In this document: piece after piece, positions 1 through 11,114 of the stretch | How the letters are laid out: every line of letters starts with the position of its first letter | How positions within the stretch are numbered: position 1 is the stretch's first letter | DNA from: Bacterioplanes sanyensis | GTDB lineage: Bacteria; Pseudomonadota; Gammaproteobacteria; Pseudomonadales; Oceanobacteraceae | Assembly: GCF_014652515.1 (NCBI RefSeq) | Contig: NZ_BMYY01000004.1 | Coordinates: forward strand, 282,480-346,479 | Reading direction: 5' to 3' | DNA: 64,000 bases | Position numbers and translations under genes: made by a program | The notes under the pieces: generated by a model | The model's input: only the letters and a program-made list of their open reading frames with translations | What the model was told of the DNA's origin: nothing | Database searches by the model: none

Positions 1-593
1 ATACCGTACTGGAAATGACCAAAGGCATGAGCAGTGCCAGCGACTCCATCACCAAGGTGGCCAGTCATTCAGAGGACATTAACCGCATCTTGGAGGTCAT
101 TCGCAGCATTGCCGAACAAACCAACTTGCTGGCTTTAAACGCCGCCATTGAGGCGGCTCGCGCTGGAGAGCAAGGCCGCGGCTTCGCGGTGGTGGCGGAT
201 GAAGTGCGCACCCTGGCTTCGCGCACACAGGAATCCACGGCAGAAATCGACGGCATGATTGAAACCCTGCAAAAAGAAGTGCACTCGGCGGTGAGCATTA
301 TTAAGCAAGGCAGCGAACAGTCAGCGGTCAACCGGGAAGCCACGCAACATGCGCACGAATCCTTGCATCAAGTGGTGGCAGCCATCGGTGAAATCGCCGA
401 TCACATCGGCCAGGTAGCCACCGCAGCCGAGGAGCAAAGTTCGGTGAGCGAAGAAATCACCCGCAATTTAACCGTGATTGGCGATGCCGCGAACATTCTT
501 GCAGAGCTGGCGTTGGAGGCCAACCACAGCAGTGGCCAAGTGACGCAACAGCTCGACATCCTTGACCAGCGCTTGGGCGGGTTACGTACTTAA
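1..593 (+). CDS. Methyl-accepting chemotaxis protein, C-terminal part (5' end outside window)
   Basis: This is the cytoplasmic signalling domain of a chemoreceptor that passes ligand signals to CheA/CheW. The reading frame is open from base 3, so the gene starts before the window. The conserved hairpin tip is plain ([20 protein letters not shown] followed by [12 protein letters not shown]), after which the helix returns through a methylation-type segment with [10 protein letters not shown] near the end. The sensor and membrane part cannot be seen, so the ligand is unknown. The stop codon TAA at 591-593 shares the palindrome TTAA with the stop of the convergent ATP-grasp gene. Family assignment is near certain; the specific receptor is not identifiable. 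Confidence 0.95.
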   Translation, partial: TVLEMTKGMSSASDSITKVASHSEDINRILEVIRSIAEQTNLLALNAAIEAARAGEQGRGFAVVADEVRTLASRTQESTAEIDGMIETLQKEVHSAVSIIKQGSEQSAVNREATQHAHESLHQVVAAIGEIADHIGQVATAAEEQSSVSEEITRNLTVIGDAANILAELALEANHSSGQVTQQLDILDQRLGGLRT

Positions 594-1411
594 ACCGCAC
601 TCGGCCAAGGCCCCAGCGGCCCGGTTGGATCGTCGGGTTCTGGCTTGCCCCACTGGCTATATAAATAGCGGCAAATGGCATCGTCTACTTGCCGCTGCAG
701 GTCAGGGTAGCCCTGATTGCCGAACAGGCGATTAAACTCCAACACAAATGGATACTGCCCCACCATGGCGATATCAAAACCGCCATGATCAATATTTAAA
801 CCTTGCGCTAGCTGCTTCACCAGGTTAACGGCCGCATCGGGCAAAACCCCGGAACGCGCTTCTCCACCACGCGCCAAATTGGTATGAAAACCATTGTCTG
901 ACTGCATGCGCCAAAAGCCCCCGACAACCTCTTGCCCAACCCAAACGATGCGCAAATCACGATCAATGGGCAAATACTCTTGCACATACAACAGCGGCGA
1001 GCGCTGGCAATACTGCTGCCAGTCTTGTTCGCTTTGAATAAGAAAAACCCCTTCACCCATGCTGCTGCGAGGGATTTTGGCCACAAACGGCAACGCCATC
1101 TGCGCCCACAAGCGCTGTGCTTCAGCGTCGGTATTGGCGGCAATTAACGTATACGGCGTATGCTGTGGCGCCAGCAGTTGGAAACAGCGCGTCTGTTCGA
1201 CTTTGTCGTGGCCAATACGGTAACTGGCAGGCGAAGGGAAAATGCGTTGCTTCAGCCCATACTCAAGGCCATTGAGCTGCCAAAACTGCGGAAAAAGCAA
1301 ACCGTCGGCATCGAGCAGCACGTCCAAGTGCTCGTTCATTTTTTCCGGTTTGATGTAGCGGATGTTTGGCAGGCCCAGCGTGCGCAACGCATCAAAAGAC
1401 ACCAGTTGCAT
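590..1411 (-). CDS. RimK-like ATP-grasp domain protein
   Basis: About 273 residues resembling the ATP-grasp family of RimK/glutathione-synthetase type ligases, which join a carboxylate to an amine through an acyl-phosphate. Visible elements are a lysine segment before a small loop ([16 protein letters not shown]), a YVQEYLP hinge, a DLRIVWVG strand and an acidic metal-binding end (GGFDIAM...[13 protein letters not shown]). The substrate cannot be told from sequence. A TTG six bases further upstream (1417) is possible, but the ATG at 1411 has a GAG eight bases before it. It converges on the chemoreceptor gene and follows der on the same strand, with about 60 bases between them, so it may be read from its own or the der transcript. 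Confidence 0.8.
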   Translation of the reverse strand: MQLVSFDALRTLGLPNIRYIKPEKMNEHLDVLLDADGLLFPQFWQLNGLEYGLKQRIFPSPASYRIGHDKVEQTRCFQLLAPQHTPYTLIAANTDAEAQRLWAQMALPFVAKIPRSSMGEGVFLIQSEQDWQQYCQRSPLLYVQEYLPIDRDLRIVWVGQEVVGGFWRMQSDNGFHTNLARGGEARSGVLPDAAVNLVKQLAQGLNIDHGGFDIAMVGQYPFVLEFNRLFGNQGYPDLQRQVDDAICRYLYSQWGKPEPDDPTGPLGPWPSAV

Positions 1412-1472
1412 GGACAAATCTCAGATAAGAAGAGCGGATTTTAATCAAAAACCCGCTCCACACCAGCTTTTT

Positions 1473-2966
1473 TTAACTGGATTTGCGTCGCTGTCGCTTG
1501 GCTTTATCTTTTTTCGCTTGGCGAATGCTACTGGTCTTTTCAACCGCTTGAGCACGGCGCTTGCTGCGGTGTTTGACTTCACCACCACGATCAGAAAACG
1601 GGTTCTCGCCCTGGCGGAACTCAAAGCGAATGGGCGTGCCTTGAATGTCCAGTACTCGGCGGAAGGTGTTGGCAAGATAGCGCTTGTAGTCTTCTGGCAG
1701 GTCGTTGGCCATGTTGCCGTGCACCACAATGCGAGGCGGATTAGAGCCACCTTGGTGAGCGTAACGCAGCTTAGGCCTACGACCGCGAATCAAAGGCGGT
1801 TGATGGCTGGCAATGGCGTCTTCCAAAATGCGGGTCAGCATATTGGTCTGCCACTTCGCCATGGCAGATTCGTAAGCCTTATCAACGGACTCGTATAAAT
1901 GACCCACGCCGGTGCCATGCAAGGCTGAAATAAAGTGCTGCTCAGCAAAAGTTAAAAAATCGAAGCGACGATCCAGCTCGTCTTTCACACGCTGCTTATC
2001 GTAGCTGTCCATGCCGTCCCATTTATTGATGGCCAGCACCAGCGCACGACCGGAGTTGAGTACAAAACTCAGCATATGCAGGTCTTGCTCAACGATGCCC
2101 GTGCGTGCATCCAGCACCAAAATACAAACGTGGCAATCCTGAATGGCTTGCAGGGTTTTAATGATGGAAAACTTCTCGGCCGCTTCCGAGATGTTTTTAC
2201 GGCGACGCACCCCGGCGGTATCGATCAGGGTGTAGTCCTGCCCAAAGCGCTCGTAAGGAATATAAATGCTGTCACGCGTGGTACCGGCATGGTCATAAAC
2301 CACCACCCGGTCTTCACCCAACATACGATTCACCAGCGTCGATTTGCCAACGTTCGGCCGCCCCACCACGGCGATTTTAATGCCGCGTACATCCAGCTCT
2401 TCGTGGGTGATTTCTTCTTCTGCAGGCTCGTCAGGTAAATAGCCGGTTTCAGGCTCTTCTTCGCTGAACTCTTCGCCCAACAGCTCATCCATTACATAGT
2501 CCACTAGGGTAGATACCCCGCGGTTATGAGCGGCGGCGATGGCCAATGGCTCACCCATGCCCAGCTCGTAAAACTCGCCGAGCACCACGTCTGGATTTTT
2601 GCCGTCGATTTTGTTGGCAATCAAATAGGCCGACTTGCCGTTGCGCCGCAAATGATCAGCAATCATGCGGTCTCCGGCGGTAATACCGGCACCGACATCG
2701 ACCATAAAAAAGACGATGTCGGCTTCTTCAATGGCCTGAAAGCTTTGCTGCGCCATGACTTCATCGATGCCCTCTTCCTCGCCACTGATACCGCCGGTAT
2801 CAATCACAATAAAAGGACGGCGACCCACTTTGCCCTCACCGTATTTACGGTCACGGGTGAGGCCAGCGATTTCGGCCACCAAGGCATCACGGCTTTTGGT
2901 TAGGCGATTAAACAGTGTGGATTTACCAACGTTGGGACGACCAACCAGGGCAATGACGGGTAGCAT
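1473..2966 (-). CDS. der: Ribosome assembly GTPase Der (EngA)
   Basis: Der is an essential double GTPase needed for 50S subunit maturation. Two complete G domains are visible: P-loops GRPNVGKST near residues 8-16 and again near 205, switch motifs DTGG and DTAG, and base-specificity motifs NKID and NKWD. A C-terminal KH-like domain follows ([19 protein letters not shown]), then a lysine/arginine-rich tail (RRAQAVEK...KRQRRKSS) typical of gammaproteobacterial Der. The length of 497 is normal. It lies directly downstream of bamB, the standard yfgM-bamB-der order, and is probably in that operon. Confidence 0.98.
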   Translation of the reverse strand: MLPVIALVGRPNVGKSTLFNRLTKSRDALVAEIAGLTRDRKYGEGKVGRRPFIVIDTGGISGEEEGIDEVMAQQSFQAIEEADIVFFMVDVGAGITAGDRMIADHLRRNGKSAYLIANKIDGKNPDVVLGEFYELGMGEPLAIAAAHNRGVSTLVDYVMDELLGEEFSEEEPETGYLPDEPAEEEITHEELDVRGIKIAVVGRPNVGKSTLVNRMLGEDRVVVYDHAGTTRDSIYIPYERFGQDYTLIDTAGVRRRKNISEAAEKFSIIKTLQAIQDCHVCILVLDARTGIVEQDLHMLSFVLNSGRALVLAINKWDGMDSYDKQRVKDELDRRFDFLTFAEQHFISALHGTGVGHLYESVDKAYESAMAKWQTNMLTRILEDAIASHQPPLIRGRRPKLRYAHQGGSNPPRIVVHGNMANDLPEDYKRYLANTFRRVLDIQGTPIRFEFRQGENPFSDRGGEVKHRSKRRAQAVEKTSSIRQAKKDKAKRQRRKSS

Positions 2967-2995
2967 GAACAGGTACCTTAGAGCGGATGATGCAG

Positions 2996-3020
2996 CACGC
3001 TGACCTTATTGGTCAGCGTG
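2996..3020 (-). other. Perfect hairpin over the bamB stop codon
   Basis: The arms CACGCTGACC and GGTCAGCGTG are perfect 10-bp complements around a 5-base loop that contains the bamB TAA. No T-run follows on the minus strand, so a classic intrinsic terminator is not supported. An mRNA-stabilising or partial attenuation hairpin between bamB and der is the more likely reading; that role is inference. Confidence 0.6.
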
Positions 3021-4205
3021 TACGGTTAAGAGTAGCAGTTCACCAGAGTTACTGGTGACGAGCAGACCCCGGTCGGTGGCGACCATGGGGGCAGAAATAC
3101 CAAAGTCACGACCGCGTAGGTTGTGCCAGTTGGTCATTTCCGGCGAGTTGGGAACATTTTGATGCAAAGGTTTCGGACGTAAGCGCTCACGCGCTAAAAG
3201 CTCACCGTCGACTTGGCTCAGCAAGTAGAAGTAGCCTTCACCGTCAGCCACCGCCAAATAGCGATCATAAGCAACAATCTGCCCCAATGCTTTGCCTTGC
3301 AATGCGGTCTGCTGCCATTGGCTGGCGCCATTGATCAAGTCGTAAGCTTGCACCGTGCCATCGGCCAGACTCAAATACAAACTGCCCAACGCCAGTTCTG
3401 GGTGACCATAACTGGAGCCGTCTTCTTTCCAACGCACATCGCCTCGTGGCGACAGTGCGGCAACGCTGCCATGGTAGCTGGCGGCATAAATAACGCCGTT
3501 ATCCCAAACCGGCGTGCCGTCGATGTCTACCAGACGTTCTAACTCGGAGCGGCCATCAGGAATGGCGAGCCGCACATCCCAGCGGGGAATGCCTAAGCGC
3601 TTATCAAGTGCCACCACCTTGCCACTGGCAAAGCCGGTCACCACCAACTGCTCCAACACCAAAGGAGAGCTGGTACCACGCACCGACAGTACCGGCATGG
3701 CGTGCTCATAGGTCCAACGCTGCTCGCCACTGTTGCGGTCAAATGCGGTTAAGCGCCCATCAATGGTGTGCACATAGACACGCTCAGCATCGACGCCAGC
3801 AGCGGACACCGACTCAGACGCCAGCGCCGCGCTCCACTGCAACTCACCGTCGGTGCTCAAGCGGTGCAAGCGACCGTCTTGGGTAGCAACAAACAGATCA
3901 TCGCCATCGACCCGAATCCCACCCGTGATGGGCTGTTCCAGTGCCAGACTCCAGAGCGCACTGCCGTCTTCCAGCGACAATGCCGATACTTCCCCGGCCG
4001 CCGAAGCCACATACAAGGTGTCGCCTGCCAACGCTGGGCGCAGATGGTTTAGACGCGATGCAGCGCCTGGGCCTAAGTTATGACGCCATTCAATGTCTAC
4101 CGACGGCGGTTGCTTAACCGCCGAGGTGGCGAAGGGCTGCTCTGCCACGGTAGAGCAACCAGCCAACATGGCCAGCAGCGACAGTGTGCCGACAAAACGC
4201 CGCAT
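3006..4205 (-). CDS. bamB: Outer membrane assembly lipoprotein BamB
   Basis: BamB is the beta-propeller lipoprotein of the BAM complex that inserts beta-barrel proteins into the outer membrane. A lipoprotein signal is visible, with lipobox LAGC placing the lipidated cysteine at residue 17. The rest consists of repeated PQQ-type blades (LSLEDGSALWSL, YDLINGASQWQQ, FDRNSGEQRWTY). The length of 399 is usual. The ATG overlaps the yfgM stop by one base (TAATG), indicating translational coupling, and der follows downstream. Confidence 0.96.
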   Translation of the reverse strand: MRRFVGTLSLLAMLAGCSTVAEQPFATSAVKQPPSVDIEWRHNLGPGAASRLNHLRPALAGDTLYVASAAGEVSALSLEDGSALWSLALEQPITGGIRVDGDDLFVATQDGRLHRLSTDGELQWSAALASESVSAAGVDAERVYVHTIDGRLTAFDRNSGEQRWTYEHAMPVLSVRGTSSPLVLEQLVVTGFASGKVVALDKRLGIPRWDVRLAIPDGRSELERLVDIDGTPVWDNGVIYAASYHGSVAALSPRGDVRWKEDGSSYGHPELALGSLYLSLADGTVQAYDLINGASQWQQTALQGKALGQIVAYDRYLAVADGEGYFYLLSQVDGELLARERLRPKPLHQNVPNSPEMTNWHNLRGRDFGISAPMVATDRGLLVTSNSGELLLLTVHADQ

Positions 4206-4867
4206 TACACCTCTCCGGTCGATGCCAGGTGATCGATTTTGCGCTGCAGCAGCTGCGTGCCAGCGCCGTTATCTTGCGCCGCTTGCAGTGCTTTTTCATA
4301 GGCAGCCAGTGCGTCTTCGGCTTTGCCCTGACGCCAGAAAATGTCGCCTCGGGTTTCTTCGAACTGCACCTGATAGGCAGGGTCTGGGACGTCTGCCAGC
4401 TGACTCAGAGCATCGTCAAAACGCTCCAACTCAGTCAAAACCAAGGCCAAACGCGCTTGGGCGGTAAATTTCACTGGGCCTGGCTCAGCCGCGTCTACCA
4501 CTTGCTGCAGCGATGAGGCTGCGCTGTCGTAATCGCCAGCATCCGCCGCCAGGCGTGCAATAAAGAGACGTCCAAAATCAGCGTAAGCCGTACCGTCGTA
4601 GTCGTTGACCAAGCGCTCAGCCAGCTGCTGCATGTCTGCCTTGCTGCTGTCGTCTTGTTGCGCCTGTGGCAAGGCAGCCTGTTCGACCAGCTGCGAATAA
4701 ACCTGTGAGGCCGCTTCTGCCGTCGCACGCTGATTATCTTGGTAGGTGTTCCAGCCAAACCAGCCACCGGCGACGATCACAACCGACACCAGCAAGCTTT
4801 TGCCGTTTTCCGCCCACCAGTTTTTCAGCGCTTCAACCTGTTCTTCTTCTGTGCGCATGTCACTCAT
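4205..4867 (-). CDS. yfgM: YfgM family ancillary SecYEG translocon protein
   Basis: A single-pass inner-membrane protein with a periplasmic TPR domain that associates with SecYEG and chaperones in E. coli. The N-terminus is cytoplasmic and acidic (MRTEEEQVEALKNWW), followed by a membrane segment near residues 24-42 (LLVSVVIVAGGWFGW). TPR-like helices fill the rest (ARLALVLTELERFDDALSQL and the A-x-Y-E-K-A-L-Q repeat). It lies between hisS and bamB, 22 bases after hisS and coupled to bamB. A second in-frame ATG lies three codons in (4858). Confidence 0.93.
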   Translation of the reverse strand: MSDMRTEEEQVEALKNWWAENGKSLLVSVVIVAGGWFGWNTYQDNQRATAEAASQVYSQLVEQAALPQAQQDDSSKADMQQLAERLVNDYDGTAYADFGRLFIARLAADAGDYDSAASSLQQVVDAAEPGPVKFTAQARLALVLTELERFDDALSQLADVPDPAYQVQFEETRGDIFWRQGKAEDALAAYEKALQAAQDNGAGTQLLQRKIDHLASTGEV

Positions 4868-4889
4868 GACAGCTTCCCCAATTCGTCAA

Positions 4890-6170
4890 TCAATTAATGT
4901 GTTGTGCCAGCCAAGCGGCGGCATCTTGCTGAGCGATTTGTACCTGCTCCAGCTCGCCGCGCAAATCTTTGATGGTCACTTGCTGCTGAGCGACTTCACT
5001 TTCGCCCAACAACAGCGCAAATCGAGCACCGCTTTTATCGGCTTTCTTCATTTGCGACTTAAAGCTGCCACCGCCACAGTGGGTTTGGATACGCAGCCAT
5101 TCTTGCTCGTTGCGCAAGCGGTCGGACAGTAACAGAGCCGCTTGGTCGGTGTCATCGCCTACCGCACAAACATACGCATCCAGTGTTTGATACACCGCTT
5201 GTGGCACACATTCCAAGCTTTCGAGCAGCAAGATCAAGCGCTCAACGCCCATGGCAAAACCAACGGCTGGCGTGGCCTTGCCACCTAATTGCTCGACCAA
5301 ACCGTCGTAACGGCCACCGGCACAGACAGTGCCCTGGGCACCCAGCTTGTCGGTCACCCATTCAAATACGGTCTTGCAGTAGTAATCGAGGCCACGTACC
5401 AAACGAGGATTGACCTCATAAGCAATGCCAGCAGCGTCCAAAATGCTGCGCAGTTTGTCAAAGTGCTCACGACTGTCATCGTCGAGATAATCGAACAGAC
5501 TTGGCGCACCGGCCAGCATTGCTTGCATATCTGGGTTTTTACTGTCCAAAACACGCAGTGGGTTGCTGTCCAAGCGGCGCAGACTGTCTTCGTCCAACAG
5601 CGCTTTGTGCTCGGTCAAATAAGCGACCAGTGCCTCGCGGTAGGCAGCGCGGGCTTCACTACTGCCCAAGGTATTGAGCTGCAAGGTCACGCTGTCTGCC
5701 AAACCAAGCTGCTGCCACAAACGTGCGGTCAGCAAAATCAACTCGGCGTCGATGTCCGCACTGGCGATGCCGTAAGTTTCGACGCCAATTTGGTAAAACT
5801 GGCGATAGCGACCTTTTTGCGGACGCTCATGGCGAAACATAGGGCCTGTGTACCACAAACGCTGGGTCTGGTTGTACAACAAACCGTGCTCTTCACACGC
5901 ACGCACACAACCGGCCGTGCCTTCAGGACGCAACGTCAAACTGTCGCCGTTGCGATCATCGAAGGTGTACATTTCTTTTTCGACGATGTCTGTGACTTCA
6001 CCGATGGAGCGCTTAAATAAGTTGGTCGACTCAACGATCGGCATGCGGATTTCGTTGTAGCCATAAGAGCCGAGCAGTTCAGCGACGGTGCCTTCCAAAT
6101 ACTGCCATACTGGTGACTGCGCTGGCAGAATATCGTTCATGCCGCGAACGGCCTGAATTTTTTTACTCAT
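4890..6170 (-). CDS. hisS: Histidyl-tRNA synthetase
   Basis: A class II aminoacyl-tRNA synthetase that charges tRNA-His. Visible are motif 2 ([19 protein letters not shown]), the histidine-binding signature [15 protein letters not shown] and motif 3 ([14 protein letters not shown]), followed by the C-terminal anticodon-binding domain. The length of 426 and the N-terminus ([14 protein letters not shown]) are canonical. It sits between ispG and yfgM in the conserved order. Confidence 0.98.
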   Translation of the reverse strand: MSKKIQAVRGMNDILPAQSPVWQYLEGTVAELLGSYGYNEIRMPIVESTNLFKRSIGEVTDIVEKEMYTFDDRNGDSLTLRPEGTAGCVRACEEHGLLYNQTQRLWYTGPMFRHERPQKGRYRQFYQIGVETYGIASADIDAELILLTARLWQQLGLADSVTLQLNTLGSSEARAAYREALVAYLTEHKALLDEDSLRRLDSNPLRVLDSKNPDMQAMLAGAPSLFDYLDDDSREHFDKLRSILDAAGIAYEVNPRLVRGLDYYCKTVFEWVTDKLGAQGTVCAGGRYDGLVEQLGGKATPAVGFAMGVERLILLLESLECVPQAVYQTLDAYVCAVGDDTDQAALLLSDRLRNEQEWLRIQTHCGGGSFKSQMKKADKSGARFALLLGESEVAQQQVTIKDLRGELEQVQIAQQDAAAWLAQHIN

Positions 6171-6196
6171 GATTTTGTGTATTCCTAAGCCAGCGT

Positions 6197-7309
6197 TTAA
6201 ACGTCGCTGACAATTAATGCTTTGCGTTGTTGTTCCAGCTCGGTTGCCCGCTGGCGAATCAGCTGTTCAAGATCATCAACCAGATTCTCGTTGGTCAGCT
6301 TTTGTGCTGGTTTACCATCGATGTACACCAAATTGGGCTGACCGCCGGCCAAGCCAACGTCGGTTTCTTTTGCTTCACCCGGACCATTGACCACGCAACC
6401 AATCACAGAAACATCCATATCGGTACGAATGTCTTCTACCCGCTGTTCCAGCTCGTTCATGGTTTTAATCACATCAAAGTTTTGCCGCGAGCAGCTAGGG
6501 CAGGCAATAAAGTTGATGCCACGCGAGCGCAGCTTGAGGGACTTCAGCATGTCCCAGCCGACTTTAACTTCTTCCACTGGGTCCGCAGCCAGAGACACCC
6601 GAATGGTGTCGCCGATGCCATCCCACAAGAGCAAACCCAAACCGATCGAGGATTTAACGGTACCGCCTCGCAAACCGCCCGCTTCGGTAATGCCCAAGTG
6701 CAGTGGCTGCTCAATTTGATCGGCAATTTTCCGATACGCCGCCACCGTCATAAAAATATCCGACGCTTTTAAACTGAGTTTAAAATCAGGGAAATTCAAG
6801 CGGTCGAGAATATCGATATGGCGCATGGCCGATTCGACCAGCGCATCGGGCGTCGGCTCGCCGTATTTTTTTTGTAGATCTTTTTCCAATGACCCCGCAT
6901 TCACGCCAATACGAATCGGAATGCCGTTATGACGTGCGGCATCTACCACGGCTTGCACTCTGTCTTCGCGGCCAATGTTGCCAGGGTTAATACGTAAACA
7001 ATCAACGCCTAAATCTGCCACTTTTAACGCGATGCGATAATCAAAGTGAATATCCGCCACCAGTGGCACATCAACCTGCGCGCGGATTTTGCCAAAAGCA
7101 TCGGCGGCATCCAGCGTCGGCACAGACACACGCACAATGTCCGCCCCAGCATCGGCAACTTGGCGAATCTGCGCCACCGTGGCATCAACATCTAACGTAT
7201 CCGTATTGGTCATGGTTTGCACCGCAATCGGCGCATCACCACCAATCGCGACATTACCAACGTGAATCTGACGACTTTGACGGCGTTTAATCGGGTTTTC
7301 GAACTGCAT
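6197..7309 (-). CDS. ispG: 4-hydroxy-3-methylbut-2-enyl diphosphate synthase (flavodoxin)
   Basis: IspG (GcpE) is the [4Fe-4S] enzyme that makes HMBPP in the MEP isoprenoid pathway. Cluster cysteines are visible in CPSCSRQ and in [10 protein letters not shown], and the N-terminal TIM barrel begins [17 protein letters not shown] chose the ATG at 7309: its N-terminus ([15 protein letters not shown]) matches the family and a GGTGA lies five bases before it. A GTG at 7318 would overlap pilW by eight bases. In Pseudomonas a rodZ-like gene separates pilF/pilW from ispG; here there is none. Confidence 0.97.
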   Translation of the reverse strand: MQFENPIKRRQSRQIHVGNVAIGGDAPIAVQTMTNTDTLDVDATVAQIRQVADAGADIVRVSVPTLDAADAFGKIRAQVDVPLVADIHFDYRIALKVADLGVDCLRINPGNIGREDRVQAVVDAARHNGIPIRIGVNAGSLEKDLQKKYGEPTPDALVESAMRHIDILDRLNFPDFKLSLKASDIFMTVAAYRKIADQIEQPLHLGITEAGGLRGGTVKSSIGLGLLLWDGIGDTIRVSLAADPVEEVKVGWDMLKSLKLRSRGINFIACPSCSRQNFDVIKTMNELEQRVEDIRTDMDVSVIGCVVNGPGEAKETDVGLAGGQPNLVYIDGKPAQKLTNENLVDDLEQLIRQRATELEQQRKALIVSDV

Positions 7310-7310
7310 A

Positions 7311-8111
7311 TCAGTCACCCGCTCCCTTCAGCGAATCCTGGTACATTTGATATTCATCGGACTGGGGGAAGTTTTGCTTCAATTGCGTCGCCAGCTGAAT
7401 GGCGCGCTGAGTTTGGCGCGCAATGGTCGTTAGCTTAACGCCCAGCCATAAACTGTGTGCTGTGTGCTCGGTTTGATCGCGTTCTACCAAACGATCAAAG
7501 CGATCAAAATAACGTTGCGATTCTTCATAGCGCTGCGCTTCAAACAGCAGCGTCGAAGCATTGACGAGCGCATCCACATTGTAAGGAGCAATGCGCAGCG
7601 CACGCATATACACCTCAATGGCTTGGTCGCGCTCATCCTGGCGATAAGTATTTAATGCCAGATCATTCAGTGCAGACACGCGATTCTCGTAATAGCGATC
7701 GCCCGCAGCTTGCTGCAAATACTGCTCTGCTTCATCGTGCTTGCCCTGGCGAGAATACAGTCGACCAAGATTATGACGCGCCTGGGTGTAATCGCCGTCG
7801 AAACTCAATGCTTTGCGAAAATACTCCTCGGCCAGATCTTCTTCGCCTTCTGCTTGCCACACCAGCCCCATGGCGTCATTGGCAGGGGCATAGTCAGCAT
7901 CAATTTCCAGTGCCTTGGATAACCTCTGACGCGCCCAATCTGGCCGACCTTTCTGCAAATAGCCCAACCCTAATTGGGTATAGTTTTCGACCGCTTTTTT
8001 CGGTGAGGCTTTGGCACTGAAACGGCTCTCAGTGACAGTAACGCAACCGCTGCTCAAGGCAGCAACCAACACCAAAAAAGCAATATTTCGCAGCAGGGTC
8101 ATCGCAGGCAT
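7311..8111 (-). CDS. pilW: Type IV pilus assembly lipoprotein PilW/PilF
   Basis: A TPR outer-membrane lipoprotein (PilF in Pseudomonas) that helps PilQ secretin localise and multimerise. The signal peptide ends in a lipobox (LSSGC, lipidated Cys about residue 23). Several TPRs follow ([40 protein letters not shown]). Its ATG overlaps the rlmN stop by one base (TAATG), with AAGGA seven bases upstream, so it is coupled to rlmN. The ispG start follows immediately. Confidence 0.92.
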   Translation of the reverse strand: MPAMTLLRNIAFLVLVAALSSGCVTVTESRFSAKASPKKAVENYTQLGLGYLQKGRPDWARQRLSKALEIDADYAPANDAMGLVWQAEGEEDLAEEYFRKALSFDGDYTQARHNLGRLYSRQGKHDEAEQYLQQAAGDRYYENRVSALNDLALNTYRQDERDQAIEVYMRALRIAPYNVDALVNASTLLFEAQRYEESQRYFDRFDRLVERDQTEHTAHSLWLGVKLTTIARQTQRAIQLATQLKQNFPQSDEYQMYQDSLKGAGD

Positions 8112-9250
8112 TATTGTATCCTTGTTGGTTGATCTAGCTGGACCGCTTTAATGTAGCGCTCGCTGCGGCGAGTACGATCGGCCACTCGGCCGACCAGCTG
8201 GCCGCAAGCGGCATCGATATCGTCACCACGCGTGGAGCGAATGGTCACCACATGACCGGCGTTAATCAGATGATCGCGAAAACGATAAACGCGGTTATTG
8301 CTAGGGCGCTTATAACCCGAGTTAGGGAACGGGTTAAACGGAATCAGGTTAATTTTGCACGGTACCTGTTTCATTAGCTCGGCTAACTGCTCGGCATGCT
8401 CAAGGCTATCGTTTACGCCTTCCATCATGGTGTATTCGATGGTGGCTTTGCGTTTATCCGGTAACTTCTGCAAATAGCGATTGGTCGCCGCAATTAACTG
8501 CTCCAGCGGGTATTTTTTGTTAATGGGGACCAACTCATTACGTAACTCGTCATTGGGCGCGTGCAGGGATACGGCCAACGACACATCAATATCATCGCCC
8601 AGCTTATCCATCATGGGCACCACACCCGAGGTGCTCAGCGTCACGCGACGCTTCGACAAGCCGTAGCAAAAATCGTCCATCATCAAGCGCATGGCATCGA
8701 CGACGTTGTCATAATTCAACAGCGGCTCGCCCATGCCCATCATCACCACATTGGTGATTCGGCCGGCGCGTTTCTCGCCTTGCTGGTGAAAACTCATGGC
8801 CGCCACATACACTTGGCCAATGATTTCGGCGACGCTCAGGTCGCGGTTGAAACCTTGCTTACCGGTAGAGCAAAAACTGCAGTCTAGGGCACAGCCAATC
8901 TGTGAGCTCACACACAATGTGCCGCGCTCTTTTTCCGGAATATAAACCGTTTCAATGGCACTGCCACCGTCCATGCGCATCACCCATTTTTGGGTGCCGT
9001 CATTGGAAATATCGTGATAAATCACTTCTGGCAGGCGGATTTCGCAAACGTCGGCCAGTTTGGCGCGCAACGCTTTGCTCATGTTGGTCATGTTATTGAA
9101 GTCGGACTCACCGTACTGGTGGATCCATTTGAGCATTTGCTGAGCTCGAAAGGGTTTTTCACCCAGACTGGCAAAAAAATCAGCCATTTTGGCAGGCGAC
9201 AAGCCCAGTAAGTTCACTTTTTCAGTGGAAGCAGATGGAGTATCTGACAT
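8111..9250 (-). CDS. rlmN: Dual-specificity 23S rRNA/tRNA adenine-C2 methyltransferase RlmN
   Basis: A radical-SAM enzyme that methylates C2 of 23S rRNA A2503 and of tRNA A37. The cluster motif CxxxCxxC is seen in CALDCSFC. The family's catalytic cysteine lies in the C-terminal part ([14 protein letters not shown]). [12 protein letters not shown] is the SAM-site glycine motif. The length of 379 is typical. It lies downstream of ndk and is coupled to pilW. Confidence 0.97.
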   Translation of the reverse strand: MSDTPSASTEKVNLLGLSPAKMADFFASLGEKPFRAQQMLKWIHQYGESDFNNMTNMSKALRAKLADVCEIRLPEVIYHDISNDGTQKWVMRMDGGSAIETVYIPEKERGTLCVSSQIGCALDCSFCSTGKQGFNRDLSVAEIIGQVYVAAMSFHQQGEKRAGRITNVVMMGMGEPLLNYDNVVDAMRLMMDDFCYGLSKRRVTLSTSGVVPMMDKLGDDIDVSLAVSLHAPNDELRNELVPINKKYPLEQLIAATNRYLQKLPDKRKATIEYTMMEGVNDSLEHAEQLAELMKQVPCKINLIPFNPFPNSGYKRPSNNRVYRFRDHLINAGHVVTIRSTRGDDIDAACGQLVGRVADRTRRSERYIKAVQLDQPTRIQ

Positions 9251-9337
9251 TTACAGCAACCTTGACGGTGTACGTCTTCAATAACCATGAATGGGGCAGC
9301 ACGCCACCCCACCCGAGCCCGAAAGGGCCATTTCATC

Positions 9338-9763
9338 TTAGCGTGGGCAGATTTCTGCCGCGCCAAAGAAGTACTCAATTTCACGCTGAGCAGACTCAGC
9401 AGAATCAGAACCATGTACCGCGTTAGCATCGATGCTTTGAGCGAAATCAGCGCGAATAGTGCCCGCTGCCGCTTCTTGTGGGTTGGTAGCGCCCATCAGC
9501 TCACGGTTTTTCGCAATCGCGTCTTCACCTTCCAGCACCTGAACCACAACTGGGCCAGAGGTCATGAAAGAAACCAGATCACCAAAGAAAGGACGCTCTT
9601 TGTGCTCTGCGTAGAAACCGCCTGCTTTGTCGTCGTCCAGGTGCAGCATTTTCATTGCTACCACGTTCAGGCCCGCTTTCTCAAAACGTGTAACGATTTC
9701 GCCAATCACGTTCTTACCAACCGCGTCCGGTTTGATGATGGACAGGGTGCGTTCTACAGCCAT
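9338..9763 (-). CDS. ndk: Nucleoside diphosphate kinase
   Basis: Transfers phosphate between nucleoside triphosphates and diphosphates through a phosphohistidine. The active-site histidine is in NAVHGSDS, and the N-terminus ([20 protein letters not shown]) is diagnostic. 141 residues is the usual length. In related genomes ndk follows the end of the isc operon; here iscS is only 118 bases upstream. Confidence 0.98.
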   Translation of the reverse strand: MAVERTLSIIKPDAVGKNVIGEIVTRFEKAGLNVVAMKMLHLDDDKAGGFYAEHKERPFFGDLVSFMTSGPVVVQVLEGEDAIAKNRELMGATNPQEAAAGTIRADFAQSIDANAVHGSDSAESAQREIEYFFGAAEICPR

Positions 9764-9881
9764 GTTAGTCTCCAGATATAGTATGTTGATCAGTGCAAGT
9801 GGTCCGGCAGTGCCCGCATGGACACTGGGGCGGAATCAAAACCCGCGGATTATACGCACGTTTTGGCCAAAGTTGTACGAC

Positions 9882-11045
9882 TCAGGCATCACCGCGTAGC
9901 AGCCGTACCACACGGCTCACCTCTTCGATCACCAACTCAATCTCATCGGCCTGGGTAAAACGGCCAACGGAAAAGCGCAGCCCCGCATGCGCCAGTGCAT
10001 CACTGCGGCCAATCGCCTTCAACACATAAGACGGCTCAACACTGGCCGAGGTACAAGCAGACCCAGACGACACCGCCACTTTGGCCAGGGATGCCAGCAA
10101 GATTTCACCATCAACGCGATCAAAACTGACGTTCAAGTGGCACGGACTGAGGTGGTCGACATGACCATTCAAGTACACCTCGCCAATCTCTTGCAGCCCT
10201 TGCCACAAACGATCACGCAAAGCGCGCATGTGTATTTGATCTTGTTGCAGGCGCTGCGACACCAACTCTGCTGCGGCACCAAACCCAACCAACTGATGGG
10301 TCGCTAAGGTGCCCGAGCGAAAACCACGCTCATGACCACCACCGTGAATTTGAGCGCGCAGCGCAGGTTGCGGCTCACGTCGGATAAACAGCGCACCAAC
10401 CCCTTTGGGGCCGTAGCCCTTATGCGCCGACAACGACACCAAATCGGCCTGCCATTGCTGCACGTTAATATCCAGCTTGCCCAGCGCTTGAGCGGCATCG
10501 ACATGCCACAGCGCCGGGTGCGATTGCAGCAACTCACCGATGGCAGCGCTGTCGGTTACCGTGCCCAGCTCGTTGTTCACCGCCATCAAGGACACCAGCA
10601 CGGTGTTGTCTTGCAGTGCATCCGCCACTTGCTGCGGGGAAATCATGCCATCGGCATCTGGGCTTAAATACGTCACCTCAACGCCGTAGCGCTGCTGCAA
10701 CCAAGCACAGGGATCAAGCACCGCTTTGTGCTCAATGGCCGAAGTGATAACGTGCACGGGGCCCGATGCCTGTTCGAGCGCGGCTTCGACCGCACCTTTA
10801 ATGGCCAGGTTATTGCTCTCGGTGGCACCTGACGTCCAAATAATTTCGCGCGGGTCGGCCTGAATCACATCCGCCACTTGTCGGCGGGCTTTTTCTACCG
10901 CTTGCTCGGCTTTCCAGCCAAAGCGATGTGAGCGCGATGCTGGATTAGCAAAGTTGCCTTCCAGTGTCAGACAGTCAGCCATGGCGGCCGCAACGGCAGG
11001 ATCAACAGGCGACGTAGCGGCGTAATCCAGATATACAGGTGTCAT
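9882..11045 (-). CDS. iscS: IscS-like cysteine desulfurase lacking the IscU-binding tail
   Basis: A PLP enzyme that removes sulfur from cysteine for Fe-S clusters and tRNA thiolation. The PLP lysine is K209 (SAHKGYGPKG) and the persulfide cysteine is C331 in SSGSACTSASVEPSY. At 387 residues it stops at VVRLLRGDA. Relative to E. coli IscS (404 aa, offset +3 at both active-site residues) it lacks about 20 C-terminal residues, the SPLWEMY...EWAHH tail that contacts IscU. It follows iscR by 69 bases. No iscU, iscA, hscB, hscA or fdx follows; the next gene is ndk. It could serve another scaffold such as SufE/SufU or mainly tRNA thiolation. Confidence 0.93.
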   Translation of the reverse strand: MTPVYLDYAATSPVDPAVAAAMADCLTLEGNFANPASRSHRFGWKAEQAVEKARRQVADVIQADPREIIWTSGATESNNLAIKGAVEAALEQASGPVHVITSAIEHKAVLDPCAWLQQRYGVEVTYLSPDADGMISPQQVADALQDNTVLVSLMAVNNELGTVTDSAAIGELLQSHPALWHVDAAQALGKLDINVQQWQADLVSLSAHKGYGPKGVGALFIRREPQPALRAQIHGGGHERGFRSGTLATHQLVGFGAAAELVSQRLQQDQIHMRALRDRLWQGLQEIGEVYLNGHVDHLSPCHLNVSFDRVDGEILLASLAKVAVSSGSACTSASVEPSYVLKAIGRSDALAHAGLRFSVGRFTQADEIELVIEEVSRVVRLLRGDA

Positions 11046-11114
11046 AGGTTGTTCCGGGTTGTGAGACCGGCGGCATTGTACACGCCAGAGCTGCCAATCA
11101 GACAGCCATGATCG

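Noticed and set aside
5289..6020. 243-codon frame antisense to hisS
   Set aside because: hisS is unmistakable over the full length; the antisense frame has no SD or known motif.
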